Below, piece after piece: positions 12,046 through 21,917 of a stretch of 64,000 nt of DNA. Numbering within the stretch: position 1 is the first letter of the stretch; each line of letters starts with the position of its first letter. The position numbers and the translations under genes are program-made. The notes under the pieces are model-generated. The model did not search any database. It was not told the DNA's origin and saw only the letters and a program-made list of their open reading frames with translations. This DNA is from Paraburkholderia gardini (GTDB taxonomy: Bacteria > Pseudomonadota > Gammaproteobacteria > Burkholderiales > Burkholderiaceae): positions 248,001 to 312,000 of the forward strand of contig NZ_CAJQYY010000001.1 in assembly GCF_907164575.1 (NCBI RefSeq), read 5' to 3'.

Positions 12046-13242
12046 TCAGATCCGCGCGCGGATCAATGCGGCGAGCTTCGCGACGCCTTCGTCGATCTTC
12101 GCCGGCGACACGGTCACGAACGACAGACGCAGCGTGTTGTGTTGCGCTTCGTTCGCGAAGAACGGCCCGCCCGGCACGAACGCGACGTTCTGCGCGACCG
12201 CTTCTTCGAGCAGCTTCATGCTGTTCATCTGCGCAGGCAGCGTGACCCACACGAACATGCCGCCTTCCGGACGGTTCCAGCTCACGCCTTCGGGCATGTA
12301 GCGTTCGAGCGAGGCCAGCATCGCGGCGCACTGATCGCGATAGAGCGCGCGGATCGTCGGCACGTGCGTGTCGAGAAAGCCGTCTTTTACGACCTCATGC
12401 ACGATGCGTTGCGTGAAGCTCGGCGTGTGCAGATCGGTTGCCTGTTTGGCCTGCACCAGCTTGAAGTGCAGTTCCTCGGGCGCGATGATGTAGCCGATCC
12501 GCAGACCCGGCGCGAGCACTTTCGAGAACGAGCCCAGATGAACGATGTGGTCGGGCGACATCGAGAGCATCGTCGGCAGCGGCTCGCCCGCGTAATCGAG
12601 GGCGCCGTACGGGTCGTCCTCGATGATGGGGAACGGCGCGGTCTTCGCGAGCGCGGCGAGCGCGCGGCGGCGCTCGACCGGCAGACGGCGGCCCGTCGGA
12701 TTCTGGAAATTCGGCTGCGCGTACAGGAGGCGCGCACCCGCCGTCAGTTCGGGCGTGAGCGCTTCGGGGATCAGGCCGTTCTCATCGGTCGGCACCTGCA
12801 CGTAGTGCGGCTCGTACATCGAGAACGACTGCAATGCGCCGAGATACGTCGGCGTTTCGACGAGCACCGGGCTGTCCTTGCAGATCAGCACCTTGCCGAG
12901 CAGGTCGAGCGCCTGCTGCGAACCCGTCGTGATCAGCACCTGCGACGCGCGGATCTTCGCACCGTTCACGGAGTAGCGTGTGGCGATCCATTCGCGCAGC
13001 GGCAGATAGCCTTCGGTTGCGCTGTACTGGAGCGCGGCGGCGGGGTCGTTGCGCAGGATCCAGTCGGACGCCTCGCGCATCCGTTCGGCCGGGAAAGTTG
13101 CCGGCGAAGGCAGCCCGCCCGCGAACGAAATGACTTCGGGCCGTTCGGTGACTTTCAGGATCTCGCGAATCGCCGAGCTGGTGAGCTTGCGTGCACGTTC
13201 GGACAGTTGCCACGTCGGGGCTTGAAGGTCGCTTTGGTCCAT
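12046..13242 (-). CDS. PLP-dependent aminotransferase (LysN/2-aminoadipate type)
   Basis: Fold-type I aminotransferase of 398 aa without a DNA-binding domain. It shows YSATEGYLPLREWIA, the NPTGRRLPVERR cofactor loop, IIEDDPYGALDY, and the Schiff-base lysine in HLGSFSKVLAPG (Lys241). The frame is open a further 336 bp upstream, but that part is Arg-rich shadow sequence. ATG 13242 has GAGGAGACC directly upstream. It belongs to the leftward unit VOC - EamA - aminotransferase - RidA. The amino donor is not predictable from sequence. Confidence 0.88.
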   Translation of the reverse strand: MDQSDLQAPTWQLSERARKLTSSAIREILKVTERPEVISFAGGLPSPATFPAERMREASDWILRNDPAAALQYSATEGYLPLREWIATRYSVNGAKIRASQVLITTGSQQALDLLGKVLICKDSPVLVETPTYLGALQSFSMYEPHYVQVPTDENGLIPEALTPELTAGARLLYAQPNFQNPTGRRLPVERRRALAALAKTAPFPIIEDDPYGALDYAGEPLPTMLSMSPDHIVHLGSFSKVLAPGLRIGYIIAPEELHFKLVQAKQATDLHTPSFTQRIVHEVVKDGFLDTHVPTIRALYRDQCAAMLASLERYMPEGVSWNRPEGGMFVWVTLPAQMNSMKLLEEAVAQNVAFVPGGPFFANEAQHNTLRLSFVTVSPAKIDEGVAKLAALIRARI

Positions 13243-13313
13243 GGTCTCCTCGATTGCAGTGTGATGCTGAAGCTGAAAGGGGTCGGTCGAATGCGTGATT
13301 ATCGCGCGTCTCG

Positions 13314-14222
13314 TCAGGCTGCGCGCGCGGGTACGTGGACGGTGCGCACCGTCGCCTTGCGGCCGAGCACGACGGTGGCGATCACGGCGGCCGCGAAAAG
13401 CCAGGTGGAAGCCGCGACGTGCTCGCCGAAAAAGATCGCGGAAAACGCCATCGTGAAGAAAATCTGCAGTAGCTGCACCTGGCCCACGCGCGCCGTGCCG
13501 CCCATCGCGAGCCCCGCGTACCACGCGAAAAAGCCGATGAACTGCGAGAAGAGCGTGACGTAGCCGAACGCGAGCCATGTCTTCAACGCGATGGGGCCGG
13601 GATGCTGCACGTGATGTTCCCAGCCGAGCCAGCCGACTGGAATCACGAGGAACGGCGCCGAGAGCACCAGTGCCCAGCAGATCACCTGCCAGCCGCCGAT
13701 CTGCCGCGCAAGCCGTGCGCCTTCAGCGTAGCCGAGCGCACCGATGCCGACTGCGACGAGCATCAGCAGATCGCCCGTCTGCAGCGAGCCGCCGCCCGAT
13801 TGCAGCGCGAACGCGACGACGATCGCGCTGCCCGCAATCGCGCTCACCCAGAACGCCTTCGAGGGCCGTTCGTGCGAGAGCCACGCGGCATACAACGCGA
13901 CGCACAGCGGCTGCAGGCCGTTGACGACCGCGCCATGCGAAGCGGGCACCGTCTTCATCGACCACGCGGAAAACACCGGAAATGCGATGATCACACCGAG
14001 CGACACCACGGCGAGGCTCTTGACCTGCGGCCACGTCGGCCGGCGTTCGCGGCGCCATGCCAGCAGCGCGGCAGCGGGCACCGCGGCGGCGAGCGCGCGA
14101 CCGAGGCCGACTAGCAGCGGATGAAACTCCTGCACGACGATGCGCGTCATCGGCAACGTGAGGCTGAAGATCATGACGCCGATGAGGCCAAGCATCATGC
14201 CCTGGGATTCGCGCGGTTTCAT
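13314..14222 (-). CDS. EamA/DMT family transporter
   Basis: A 302-aa inner-membrane protein with about ten hydrophobic helices arranged as two EamA repeats (drug/metabolite transporter superfamily). The first repeat starts GLIGVMIFSLTLPMTRIV. Such proteins often export amino acids or related metabolites. It lies 71 bp upstream of the aminotransferase and 58 bp downstream of the VOC gene, all leftward, suggesting export or uptake of a compound processed by this unit. Confidence 0.85.
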   Translation of the reverse strand: MKPRESQGMMLGLIGVMIFSLTLPMTRIVVQEFHPLLVGLGRALAAAVPAAALLAWRRERRPTWPQVKSLAVVSLGVIIAFPVFSAWSMKTVPASHGAVVNGLQPLCVALYAAWLSHERPSKAFWVSAIAGSAIVVAFALQSGGGSLQTGDLLMLVAVGIGALGYAEGARLARQIGGWQVICWALVLSAPFLVIPVGWLGWEHHVQHPGPIALKTWLAFGYVTLFSQFIGFFAWYAGLAMGGTARVGQVQLLQIFFTMAFSAIFFGEHVAASTWLFAAAVIATVVLGRKATVRTVHVPARAA

Positions 14223-14280
14223 TGCGGGTGTCTCTCTTTACTCTCTTGATCCAGCCTGGGTTCGTGGGCCGTGACACACG

Positions 14281-14976
14281 CTATTTGAGCGTGCGGAGTC
14301 CGGCGGGCGTTTCGAATTCGGCGACGAGGCTCGCGCTGTCCGGCGTTGTGTCGAGCGCGATCAGATGCGCGGCGCCGAGCCACTCGAGTTGCGCGCGGAT
14401 CACATCGGCCTGCGGATGAAAACCCTTTAGCGACTTCAGCGCGACTTCCGGCTCGGGCAGCATCGCCGAAGGATGCAGCGCCGTATCCCACTGGATCAGC
14501 GAAGGCGCGATGCCGTCGCCCGCACCCTGCCACGCGGGAAACGCGCCGTCGTCCGGCACGGTGAGGCCCCACGTGAAATCGCCGCGCGACATCGGCACGA
14601 CCGGTGCAATCCGCTCCGGATACTGCTCGCGCCAGCGCGGCAGGTTTTTAGGCCGCTCGACGCGCGCGACCCAGTGCGACAGGTACGGGCCGCGCTCGAG
14701 CCGCGCGTGCGTCGCGGGCGCGTCGAGTGCGAAAAGACGCGGGCGCGGCGCAATGTCGGTTCCAGCCGGAAGGGCACCGGATTGCGGATCGATCGCGATC
14801 ACTTCCAGATAGATGCCGCCCCACAGGTTCAGCAGCCGGTTGTGCGTGCGCATCAGCGGATGCGTACCACCGCCGGCCGGCGTGACGCCGAGTGTGTCGG
14901 CGACGTATTGCGTGCCTTCGTCGAGCGTGCGGGCGGTGACAACGAGATGATCGAGATGCAGCTTCTGGGCGGTCAT
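14281..14976 (-). CDS. VOC/glyoxalase-like domain protein
   Basis: A 231-aa protein starting LHLDHLVVTARTLDEGTQYVADTLGV, the opening of a glyoxalase-like (VOC) fold, with THNRLLNLWGGIYLEVIAID next. Function unknown; members include lyases, dioxygenases and resistance proteins. ATG 14976 was chosen because this motif begins just after it; 42 further residues upstream are in frame but atypical. First gene of the leftward unit, divergent from the MocR regulator. Confidence 0.8.
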   Translation of the reverse strand: MTAQKLHLDHLVVTARTLDEGTQYVADTLGVTPAGGGTHPLMRTHNRLLNLWGGIYLEVIAIDPQSGALPAGTDIAPRPRLFALDAPATHARLERGPYLSHWVARVERPKNLPRWREQYPERIAPVVPMSRGDFTWGLTVPDDGAFPAWQGAGDGIAPSLIQWDTALHPSAMLPEPEVALKSLKGFHPQADVIRAQLEWLGAAHLIALDTTPDSASLVAEFETPAGLRTLK

Positions 14977-15190
14977 GGCAACACGGTAAAAGACGGTTTT
15001 CAGCGAACGGCAGGCGCATTCGCGCGCGCAACCGGACGTTGGGAGGGGCGATGCGGCCCGGGCCGCCAGCATAACCTTTCGTCCGGCCGACGGTCCGTGC
15101 AACGCACAGGATGCCCGCGACTGGCCGGATGCCGGGCACGCAGACGCATGCCGCGGCGCTCAACGGAGTGTTCAATGTAGCGCCTGCGAC

Positions 15191-15232
15191 CGGCACAGTA
15201 ACGGTACAATCGGTTCGATACTGTTCGGTACA
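15191..15232 (+). promoter_or_regulatory. Direct repeats upstream of MocR gene
   Basis: Three copies of CGG(C/T)ACA(A/G)T lie at 15191, 15202 and 15226 in the same orientation (spacing 11 and 24 bp), ending 14 bp before the MocR start. MocR/GabR/PdxR proteins are known to bind direct repeats in divergent promoters, so this is the likely operator. TACAAT at 15205-15210 could be an overlapped -10 element. Confidence 0.55.
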
Positions 15233-15246
15233 GTTGGAGCCTCGCC

Positions 15247-16701
15247 ATGTCCGTCCCGCTCGACCTGATTCCCGCGCCCCATGACGCGTCTTCGCTGACG
15301 CTCGTCGACCAGCTGGTGCAATGGGCGCGCCGCCGCATCGAAGAACGCGTGTTCCGGCCCGGCATGCGCATGCCGTCGATCCGCACGCTCGCGCTCGACA
15401 AAGGGGTGTCGCGCTTCACGGTGGTCGAGGCGTACGAACGGCTCGTCGCGCAGGGATACCTCGATTCGCGGCGCGGCTCGGGTTTCTACGTACGCGAGCG
15501 CGCCGCGAGCCAGCTGCCCGGCGAGCGCCGCGCGCTCACCGAGGCGGCACCGGCGCCGAGCACGATCGACGTCGTCTGGCTGTTGCGCAACATGCTGCAT
15601 TCGTCGACGCGGCCGGAGAAAGGTCCGGGCCTCGGTTATCTGCCGGGCCGCTGGCTCGACGGCGACCTGATCACCGGCGCGCTACGCACGCTCGGGCGGC
15701 AAAGCGGAGCGCAGATGCTCGGCTTCGGTACGCCGCAGGGTTTTCTGCCGCTGCGCCAGCAGTTGCAGACGCGGCTGGAGGAGCTGGAAATCGGCGCTTC
15801 GCCGGACCAGATCGTGATGGTGTCCGGTATCACGCAGGCCATCGACCTGATCGCGCGCATTTACGTCCAGCCGGGCGATGCGGTGATCGTCGGCGATCCG
15901 GCGTGGTTCCAGATGTTCGGGCGCTTTGCGTCGCAGGGCGCGCGGCTCGTCGGCATGCCGTACACGCCCGACGGCCCCGATCTCGACGCGCTGGAACAGC
16001 TGATCCAGACGTGGCACCCGAAAATGCTCGTCATCAACTCCGTGCTGCAAAACCCGACCGGCACGTCGCTCACCGCCGCGCAGGCGTTTCGCATCCTGCG
16101 GCTTGCCGAGGAACACGATTTCATCGTCGTCGAGGACGATATCTACGGCGACCTGTGCCCGTCCGGCTACGCGGCGACGCGCGTGGCGAGTCTCGACCAG
16201 TTAAAGCGCGTGATCTACCTCGGCAGCTTTTCGAAGACACTGGCGGCGAACCTGCGCGTTGGTTTCGTCGCGTGCGCGCCGGAAGTGGCGAACGCGATCA
16301 CCGACCAGAAAATGCTGGTCGGCATGACGAGCCCTGAACTGAACGAGCGCGTGCTCTACAAGATCCTGACAGAAGGCCACTACCGGCGGCACGTCGAGCG
16401 GCTACGCGCGCGGCTCGACGGCGTGCGCGACAAGGCCGTGCGCATGCTCGAAAAGGCTGGCATGAAGATATTCTTCGCGCCTGGCGCGGGCATGTTCCTG
16501 TGGGCCGACACGGGCGTCGACGCCGACGTGTTCGCCGCCGCCGGCCACGAGGAAGGCTTCCTGCTGACGCCCGGCAGCCTGTTCTCGCCGCACCAGTCGC
16601 CGGCCACATGGATGCGCTTTAACATCGCGAACTGTACCGATCCGGCGCTGTCGGTGTTTCTGTGCCGCTATCTGGACAGCGTCGCGCGTCGCGCCTCTTG
16701 A
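15247..16701 (+). CDS. MocR-type GntR/aminotransferase regulator
   Basis: A 484-aa fusion of an N-terminal GntR winged helix (about residues 15-80; GMRMPSIRTLALDKGVSRFTVVEAYERL) with an aminotransferase-like domain. The PLP-binding lysine is present (YLGSFSKTLAANL, Lys330), as is NPTGTSLTAAQ. Such proteins sense PLP or a PLP-amine adduct. It is divergent from the VOC-EamA-aminotransferase-RidA unit, which it probably controls, and its own start is preceded by direct repeats. Its stop codon lies inside the htpG heat-shock promoter. Confidence 0.92.
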   Translation: MSVPLDLIPAPHDASSLTLVDQLVQWARRRIEERVFRPGMRMPSIRTLALDKGVSRFTVVEAYERLVAQGYLDSRRGSGFYVRERAASQLPGERRALTEAAPAPSTIDVVWLLRNMLHSSTRPEKGPGLGYLPGRWLDGDLITGALRTLGRQSGAQMLGFGTPQGFLPLRQQLQTRLEELEIGASPDQIVMVSGITQAIDLIARIYVQPGDAVIVGDPAWFQMFGRFASQGARLVGMPYTPDGPDLDALEQLIQTWHPKMLVINSVLQNPTGTSLTAAQAFRILRLAEEHDFIVVEDDIYGDLCPSGYAATRVASLDQLKRVIYLGSFSKTLAANLRVGFVACAPEVANAITDQKMLVGMTSPELNERVLYKILTEGHYRRHVERLRARLDGVRDKAVRMLEKAGMKIFFAPGAGMFLWADTGVDADVFAAAGHEEGFLLTPGSLFSPHQSPATWMRFNIANCTDPALSVFLCRYLDSVARRAS

Positions 16702-16724
16702 AACGGGCGCGGGCGACCCCATTT
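16697..16724 (+). promoter_or_regulatory. Sigma-32 heat-shock promoter of htpG
   Basis: CTTGAAA (16697-16703), 13-bp spacer, CCCCATTT (16717-16724). Both boxes match the E. coli sigma-32 consensus (CTTGAAA N11-16 CCCCATnT) exactly. The -35 box includes the TGA stop of the MocR gene. Predicted transcription start is near 16731, giving a leader of about 90 nt. Confidence 0.88.
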
Positions 16725-16823
16725 ACGCCGGCAATTCGCGTTTGGCGCTGATGCACGCAAAGGTGCGGAAAACGCGAGATACGCCTGTTTTGAACCATCC
16801 AGCAACAGAGAGGACATCCGACC

Positions 16824-18722
16824 ATGGCACAAGAAACCATGAGCTTTCAGGCAGAAGTGAAACAGCTTCTGCATCTGATGATTCATTCGCTGTACAGCAA
16901 CAAGGAAATCTTTCTTCGCGAACTGATTTCGAACGCGTCGGATGCCGCCGACAAGCTGCGCTTTGAAGCCATCGAAAACAGCGTGCTGTACGAAAACGAT
17001 CCGAACCTGCGCATCCGCATTGCGTACGACAAGACCGCGCGCACCATCAGTATCGACGACAACGGCATCGGCATGAGCCGCGACGAAGCCGTCGCGAACC
17101 TCGGCACGATCGCGCGTTCCGGCACGAAGGAATTCTTCGGCAGGCTCTCGGGCGACCAGCAGAAAGACGCGGCGCTGATCGGCCAGTTCGGCGTCGGTTT
17201 CTACTCGGGCTTTATCGTCGCTGACCGCATCACGGTCGAAACGCGTCGCGCCGGTTTGCCGGCCAGCGAAGGCGTGCGCTGGGAAAGCGCGGGCGAGGGC
17301 GATTTTTCGGTGGATTCGATCGAGCGCGCGGCACGCGGCACGACGATCACGCTGCATCTGCGCGCCGACGAAGACGAACTGCTGTCCACTTACAAGCTGA
17401 AGTCGATCATCCAGAAGTATTCGGATCACGTCGCGCTGCCGATCCTGATGCAAAAGGAAGAGTGGGACGCTGAAAAGAGCGAGATGGTCACGAAGGACGA
17501 AGACGAGACCGTCAACCAGGCGAGTGCGCTGTGGACCCGTTCGAAGAGCGACATCACCGACGAGCAGTACACGCAGTTCTACCAGCATCTGTCGCACGAC
17601 CATCAGGATCCGCTGACGTGGACGCACAACCGCGTCGAAGGCCGCAGCGAATACACGCAGCTGCTGTACGTGCCGGCGCACGCGCCGTTCGACATGTGGA
17701 ACCGCGATCATCGCGGCGGCCTGAAGCTGTACGTGAAGCGCGTCTTCATCATGGACGACGCCGAACAGCTGCTGCCGTCGTATCTGCGCTTCGTGAAGGG
17801 CGTGGTCGATTCGGCGGATCTGCCGCTGAACGTATCGCGCGAAATCCTGCAGGAAAGCCGCGATGTGAAGGCGATCCGCGAAGGCGTGACGAAGCGTTCG
17901 CTGTCGATGCTCGAAGAGCTCGCGAACTCGGAAGACGCAGCAGTCAAGGCAAAGTACACGACGTTCTGGACGGAATTCGGCCAGGTGCTGAAGGAAGGCA
18001 TCGGTGAGGACTTCGCGAACAAGGAACGCATCGCGAAGCTGATCCGCTTTGCGTCGACACAAACGGATTCGCCGGAGCAGACCGTTTCGCTCGCTGACTA
18101 CGTTTCGCGCATGAAGCCCGAACAGTCGAAGATTTACTACGTCACCGCCGATACGTTCCAGGCCGCGACGCACAGCCCGCATCTCGAAGTGTTCCGCAAG
18201 AAGGGCGTCGAAGTGCTGCTGCTGACGGATCGCGTCGACGAATGGATGCTGTCGTTCCTGAACGAATTCGACGGCAAGCCGCTCGCCAGTGTCGCGCGTG
18301 GCGATCTCGATCTCGGCGCGCTGAACGACGAGGAAAAAGAGGCGCAGGAAAAGGTCGGTGAAGAACTGAAGCGGCTCGTCGAACGCATGAAGGAAGCGTT
18401 GAAGGACAAGGCGAAGGACGTGCGTCTGACGTTCCGTCTGACCGACTCGCCGTCGTGCCTCGTGGCCGACGAAGGCGACATGAGCGGCTACCTGCAGCGC
18501 ATGTTGAAGGCGGCAGGACAGCAGGCGCCGGCATCGCATCCGATCCTCGAAGTGAACCCGGAGCACGCGCTCGTGAAGAACCTGCACACCGACAGCGCGA
18601 ACTTCGACGACTGGTGCCATCTGCTGTTCGATCAGGCGCTGCTCGCGGAAGGCGGTGCGCTGGAAGATCCGGCGAGCTTCGTGAAGCGGACCAACGCGTT
18701 GCTGCTGGCTCGCAACGCGTGA
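16824..18722 (+). CDS. htpG: Molecular chaperone HtpG (Hsp90)
   Basis: Cytosolic ATP-dependent chaperone of 632 aa (E. coli HtpG 624). The N-terminal GHKL ATPase has [23 protein letters not shown] and [11 protein letters not shown]. The middle domain includes the [23 protein letters not shown] segment, and a C-terminal dimerisation domain follows. ATG at 16824 follows an AGAGAGGACATCC stretch. It is monocistronic: a sigma-32 promoter lies upstream and a strong intrinsic terminator downstream. Confidence 0.97.
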   Translation: MAQETMSFQAEVKQLLHLMIHSLYSNKEIFLRELISNASDAADKLRFEAIENSVLYENDPNLRIRIAYDKTARTISIDDNGIGMSRDEAVANLGTIARSGTKEFFGRLSGDQQKDAALIGQFGVGFYSGFIVADRITVETRRAGLPASEGVRWESAGEGDFSVDSIERAARGTTITLHLRADEDELLSTYKLKSIIQKYSDHVALPILMQKEEWDAEKSEMVTKDEDETVNQASALWTRSKSDITDEQYTQFYQHLSHDHQDPLTWTHNRVEGRSEYTQLLYVPAHAPFDMWNRDHRGGLKLYVKRVFIMDDAEQLLPSYLRFVKGVVDSADLPLNVSREILQESRDVKAIREGVTKRSLSMLEELANSEDAAVKAKYTTFWTEFGQVLKEGIGEDFANKERIAKLIRFASTQTDSPEQTVSLADYVSRMKPEQSKIYYVTADTFQAATHSPHLEVFRKKGVEVLLLTDRVDEWMLSFLNEFDGKPLASVARGDLDLGALNDEEKEAQEKVGEELKRLVERMKEALKDKAKDVRLTFRLTDSPSCLVADEGDMSGYLQRMLKAAGQQAPASHPILEVNPEHALVKNLHTDSANFDDWCHLLFDQALLAEGGALEDPASFVKRTNALLLARNA

Positions 18723-18767
18723 AAACGGGGCTTCGTGCCCCGGTTTTCGTGTGATACGTCGCGATGG

Positions 18768-18802
18768 AAAAAACGCTGCCGTTTTCGGGCAGCGTTTTTT
18801 TT
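18768..18802. terminator. Bidirectional intrinsic terminator after htpG
   Basis: AAAAAACGCTGCC (18768-18780) and GGCAGCGTTTTTT (18788-18800) form a perfect 13-bp stem with a 7-nt loop, followed by T to 18802. Because the left arm begins with six A, it can also end leftward transcripts of the convergent small gene. A weaker GC hairpin, CGGGGC...GCCCCG, lies just before it at about 18726-18742. Confidence 0.9.
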
Positions 18803-18828
18803 GACCTGCGTGGCGGCGCCCCGGCCGC

Positions 18829-19077
18829 CTAAACCAGCCGGCGAACCTGCGCGAGGACGGAGCCCGCCAGTTCCCTCGCGGCCTCACTCGCGTGTCTGTC
18901 GTCGAGCACGTGCGCCGCGAGCCGTCCCATCGCGACGCTCGACTGCTTCGTTGTGTGATGCTGCGCGAGCGCCGAACCAGCCAGTTCTTTCTCCTGATGC
19001 GACGCGCCGTGCGTTGCCAGCACGACAGCGGCAAGGTGGGCAATGCGGTCGGACGTATGTTTTGTGTTGATGGTCAA
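18829..19077 (-). CDS. Small Ala-rich protein with two internal repeats
   Basis: An 82-aa protein I cannot assign to a named family. Two similar halves are visible: an IAHLAAVVL...KELAGSALAQ segment (about residues 12-39) and an MGRLAAHVL...RELAGSVLAQ segment (about 50-77). The ending resembles small proteobacterial proteins that finish with AGSALSQ. The start is TTG with GGGAG six bases upstream. It is soluble and predicted helical. It converges on htpG and shares its terminator. Confidence 0.6.
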   Translation of the reverse strand: MTINTKHTSDRIAHLAAVVLATHGASHQEKELAGSALAQHHTTKQSSVAMGRLAAHVLDDRHASEAARELAGSVLAQVRRLV

Positions 19078-19326
19078 TCTCTTCTCCCTGTTGGCGGACC
19101 TGTTCCTGTTCGAATGACACGACCCGCAAAACGCGGGCCGCGAAAGCAGTATGGGTAACGATGCAGTCGTTGAGCACCGGCGCTTTCAGAATCGTTTGTG
19201 AGATGGCGTGAACGCGTGCCGTCGTAATCTGCCGTCTGTCCGCGCCGTCGGGCATCCGCGGGCAGATGCGGTCGGATTCGACCGTGTTCTGCGACACGTC
19301 AATCTGTTGCGCCGGGTAGTCTTCCC

Positions 19327-21150
19327 ATGTCACAGCCAGTGTTTGCGTCAGTTTCCGAATCTGTCTTCATCGTATGGTCGATCTTGCGGCAGCAGGGTCT
19401 CGACGCAGCGCTTCAATGCGCGTCCAGGCTTGCCGTCGATGGCGTGCCATCGATCGTTCACGCCGAACTGTGCGCAAGCGCCGGGGATTTCGGAAGCGCC
19501 TGGCATCTCGCTGCGCTGACCGCGCCAGATGCGAATCAGGGTGCGCGTTTCGCGCGGCTCGCGCTCTTCGCCGACGCGCTCGGCGATACACGCGCGGCGA
19601 CGCGTTACAGCGAGCAGGCCGTCCTCACGCAGCCCGGCGAAGCGAGCATCGAATGGATCGTCTGGCTGAGCAATCGCTGCGCGGCCCATCCGGCTGCAGC
19701 GCACATGCTGCGCGCGTATGGACACCGGTTTCCGGACGACGCCCGTGCTCCGTGGTGGCTCGCGCAGACACTGGCGGCAATCGCGGACCCGGCGTCTTCG
19801 GCGGAGCGCCATGCGGCGCTCGCGCGCGCCTGGTCGCTCGATCCGGCGATTCACCCGGACTTGCCATTGCAGTTCGCCATCGCCTGCCGCGAGATGCGTG
19901 CATGGGACGTGATGGAGCGCGTGGCCCGTGAAGCGCTCGCGAAGCATCCCGCCGATGCCGAAATGGCCTGGCAGCTCAGTCACGCGCAATGGCAGCGCAA
20001 CGACGCAGCCGCGGCCGAAGCCACCATGCGCGCCGTCGACCGCGCGGCGCCAGGGAATGCGAGCGTGGTTGCGGCCATTGGCCTGTATCTCGCGGAGCAG
20101 GCGCGTTACGACGATAGCGAAGCCGCGCTGCACGCGGCGCTTGCACTGGACCCGGGCGCGGTCATGCCGGCAGTCGATCTGGCTGAACTGGCGTTGCGAC
20201 GTGGCGCGTGGCGCGACGCATGGCCGCGCTACGAAGCACGCCTCGCGCGCGGCGACCGCACGCCGGAGAACATCGTCAACGTAATGGCGCGACGCGGCCC
20301 GCGCTGGCACAACGAGCCGCTCGCGGGCAAGACGTTGCTCGTGTACAGCGAGCAGGGCAACGGCGACGATATCCAGATGGTGCGTTTGCTGCCCACGCTG
20401 GCGGCGCGTGTGCGGGACGAGGGCGGTCGCGTCACGCTGGCCTGCCGGCGTGCGCTCAAGCCGCTGTTCTCGCGCTATTACGCGGACTGCGTTTCGATCG
20501 AAGACGATACGCCCGGCCGGTGTCACTTCACGTTGCCGATGATGAGCGTGCCGTTCGTGATCGGCCTTCAGCTGGAGCACGTTCATGGCGCGCCTTATCT
20601 GTGCGCGGATGCGCGGAAAGCCGAGGCGTGGCGTGAGCTTGTGAGTGTGAACGCTGGCGGTGCATCGGGGGCATTGCAGGTCGGTCTGGTGTGGCGCGGA
20701 AGTCCCTCGCATCGACGCGATGCGAAGCGTTCGATTCCACTCCCGGCGCTTGCCCCTTTGCTCGAATTGCCGGATGTCGTATTCCATCCTTTGACGCCAG
20801 GCAGCGGCGATGAACTGGCATCCGCGTTCAACGCCGCCTGCGCGGGTACGCGCACGCCGGATCTGAGCGCCCATTACGTCGAAGGTTTCGACGATCTGGC
20901 CGCTCACGTTGCCGCGCTCGATGCGCTCGTCACCATCGATAGCGCGCCCTTGCATCTTGGCGGCGCGCTTGGGCGTCCGGTGCTGGCGATGCTCGATCAC
21001 GTGTCGCACTGGTGCTGGGGCGTCGCGGAATCGCAGCCGTGGTACGACACCGTCGAGCTGTTCCGTCAGCCGCGGCCGGGCGACTGGTGGCCGGTTGTCG
21101 AACGCGTGATTGTGCGGTTGCGGCAGCTTGCGTTGGCGTCGACACGCTAG
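19327..21150 (+). CDS. TPR protein with glycosyltransferase-9-like domain
   Basis: A 607-aa cytosolic protein. The N-terminal ~300 residues are degenerate tetratricopeptide repeats ([25 protein letters not shown] and similar). The C-terminal half, from [20 protein letters not shown] through [20 protein letters not shown] to [21 protein letters not shown], matches the heptosyltransferase/family-9-like domain commonly fused to TPRs. This suggests a sugar transferase acting on a protein or surface glycan, but acceptor and sugar are unknown. No polysaccharide genes lie nearby. Confidence 0.78.
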   Translation: MSQPVFASVSESVFIVWSILRQQGLDAALQCASRLAVDGVPSIVHAELCASAGDFGSAWHLAALTAPDANQGARFARLALFADALGDTRAATRYSEQAVLTQPGEASIEWIVWLSNRCAAHPAAAHMLRAYGHRFPDDARAPWWLAQTLAAIADPASSAERHAALARAWSLDPAIHPDLPLQFAIACREMRAWDVMERVAREALAKHPADAEMAWQLSHAQWQRNDAAAAEATMRAVDRAAPGNASVVAAIGLYLAEQARYDDSEAALHAALALDPGAVMPAVDLAELALRRGAWRDAWPRYEARLARGDRTPENIVNVMARRGPRWHNEPLAGKTLLVYSEQGNGDDIQMVRLLPTLAARVRDEGGRVTLACRRALKPLFSRYYADCVSIEDDTPGRCHFTLPMMSVPFVIGLQLEHVHGAPYLCADARKAEAWRELVSVNAGGASGALQVGLVWRGSPSHRRDAKRSIPLPALAPLLELPDVVFHPLTPGSGDELASAFNAACAGTRTPDLSAHYVEGFDDLAAHVAALDALVTIDSAPLHLGGALGRPVLAMLDHVSHWCWGVAESQPWYDTVELFRQPRPGDWWPVVERVIVRLRQLALASTR

Positions 21151-21200
21151 CGCACGCGCAAACGTCGCCGCGCGGAACGCAAACCGGAGCGCATCTTATA

Positions 21201-21917
21201 ATGCGGCGCATGTCTATCCGTTTCGATGCCGCCAACGCGCACTGGCGCGCGGCGCCCATGCCCGGTTTCTCGTCAGACCAGAAAGACTGGCTCACCCGCG
21301 GCGGTTCATTGACCGCCCATCTCGCGACGCTTGGCGCGGTCATCGTCCGCGTGACGCGTGAAGCGGTCGCGCGCGCGTGGGACGATGAATACGCCGCGTT
21401 GTCCATCACGTCGCGTGCGCCGGTCTGGGTGCGTGAAGTGGTGCTGTCCGTCGATGGCACGCCGTTCGTCGCCGCGCACAGCGTCGCGCCGCTCGCCGCG
21501 AGCGTCGGCGCGTGGCAATCGATGCGGTGTCTGCGCAACCGGCCGCTTGCCGAACTGCTGTACAGCGATAGCAGCGTCGCGCGATCCGCGCTGGTGAGTC
21601 GTCGGCTCAACGCGCGACATCCGCTGTACCGGCTCGCTTCGCGCGAGATCGACACTGCCGCGCCGCACGCGCTTGTCGCGCGGCGCTCGGTATTCGAGCG
21701 ACACGGCGCACCGCTGATGGTCACCGAATGCATGCTGCCCGCGCTATGGGCGTATCTTGCCTCGCGCGCGCGAACGCAGGCGCGGCCACACGATGCGCGC
21801 GAACCCGGCTACGACGCGCCGGCGCGTGCGTATCCGCGTGAACATGGACGTCCGCTCGATCACACGACATCGCGCACGCATTCCGCGCCGCGCACGCCAC
21901 GTGAAGGAAGTTGCTGA
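21201..21917 (+). CDS. ubiC: Chorismate lyase (UbiC)
   Basis: Converts chorismate to 4-hydroxybenzoate plus pyruvate, the first committed step of ubiquinone synthesis. Diagnostic motifs are [21 protein letters not shown], and [23 protein letters not shown] near the end of the catalytic core. From ATG 21201 the product is 238 aa, longer than E. coli UbiC (165), mainly because of a ~55-residue Arg/His/Pro-rich disordered tail. ATG 21210 is an alternative start; TATAAT overlaps 21197-21202, so the mRNA leader may be very short. The stop overlaps the next start (TGATG). Confidence 0.88.
   Translation: MRRMSIRFDAANAHWRAAPMPGFSSDQKDWLTRGGSLTAHLATLGAVIVRVTREAVARAWDDEYAALSITSRAPVWVREVVLSVDGTPFVAAHSVAPLAASVGAWQSMRCLRNRPLAELLYSDSSVARSALVSRRLNARHPLYRLASREIDTAAPHALVARRSVFERHGAPLMVTECMLPALWAYLASRARTQARPHDAREPGYDAPARAYPREHGRPLDHTTSRTHSAPRTPREGSC

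Noticed and set aside
12046..13578. A longer aminotransferase starting at 13578
   Set aside because: The extra 112 residues are Arg-rich, overlap the EamA gene by more than 260 bp, and ATG 13242 has an excellent ribosome site.
16668..19043. A 791-codon open frame on the minus strand opposite htpG
   Set aside because: It is the GC-codon shadow of htpG: Arg/His/Val-rich, no domains, while the plus strand encodes a textbook Hsp90.
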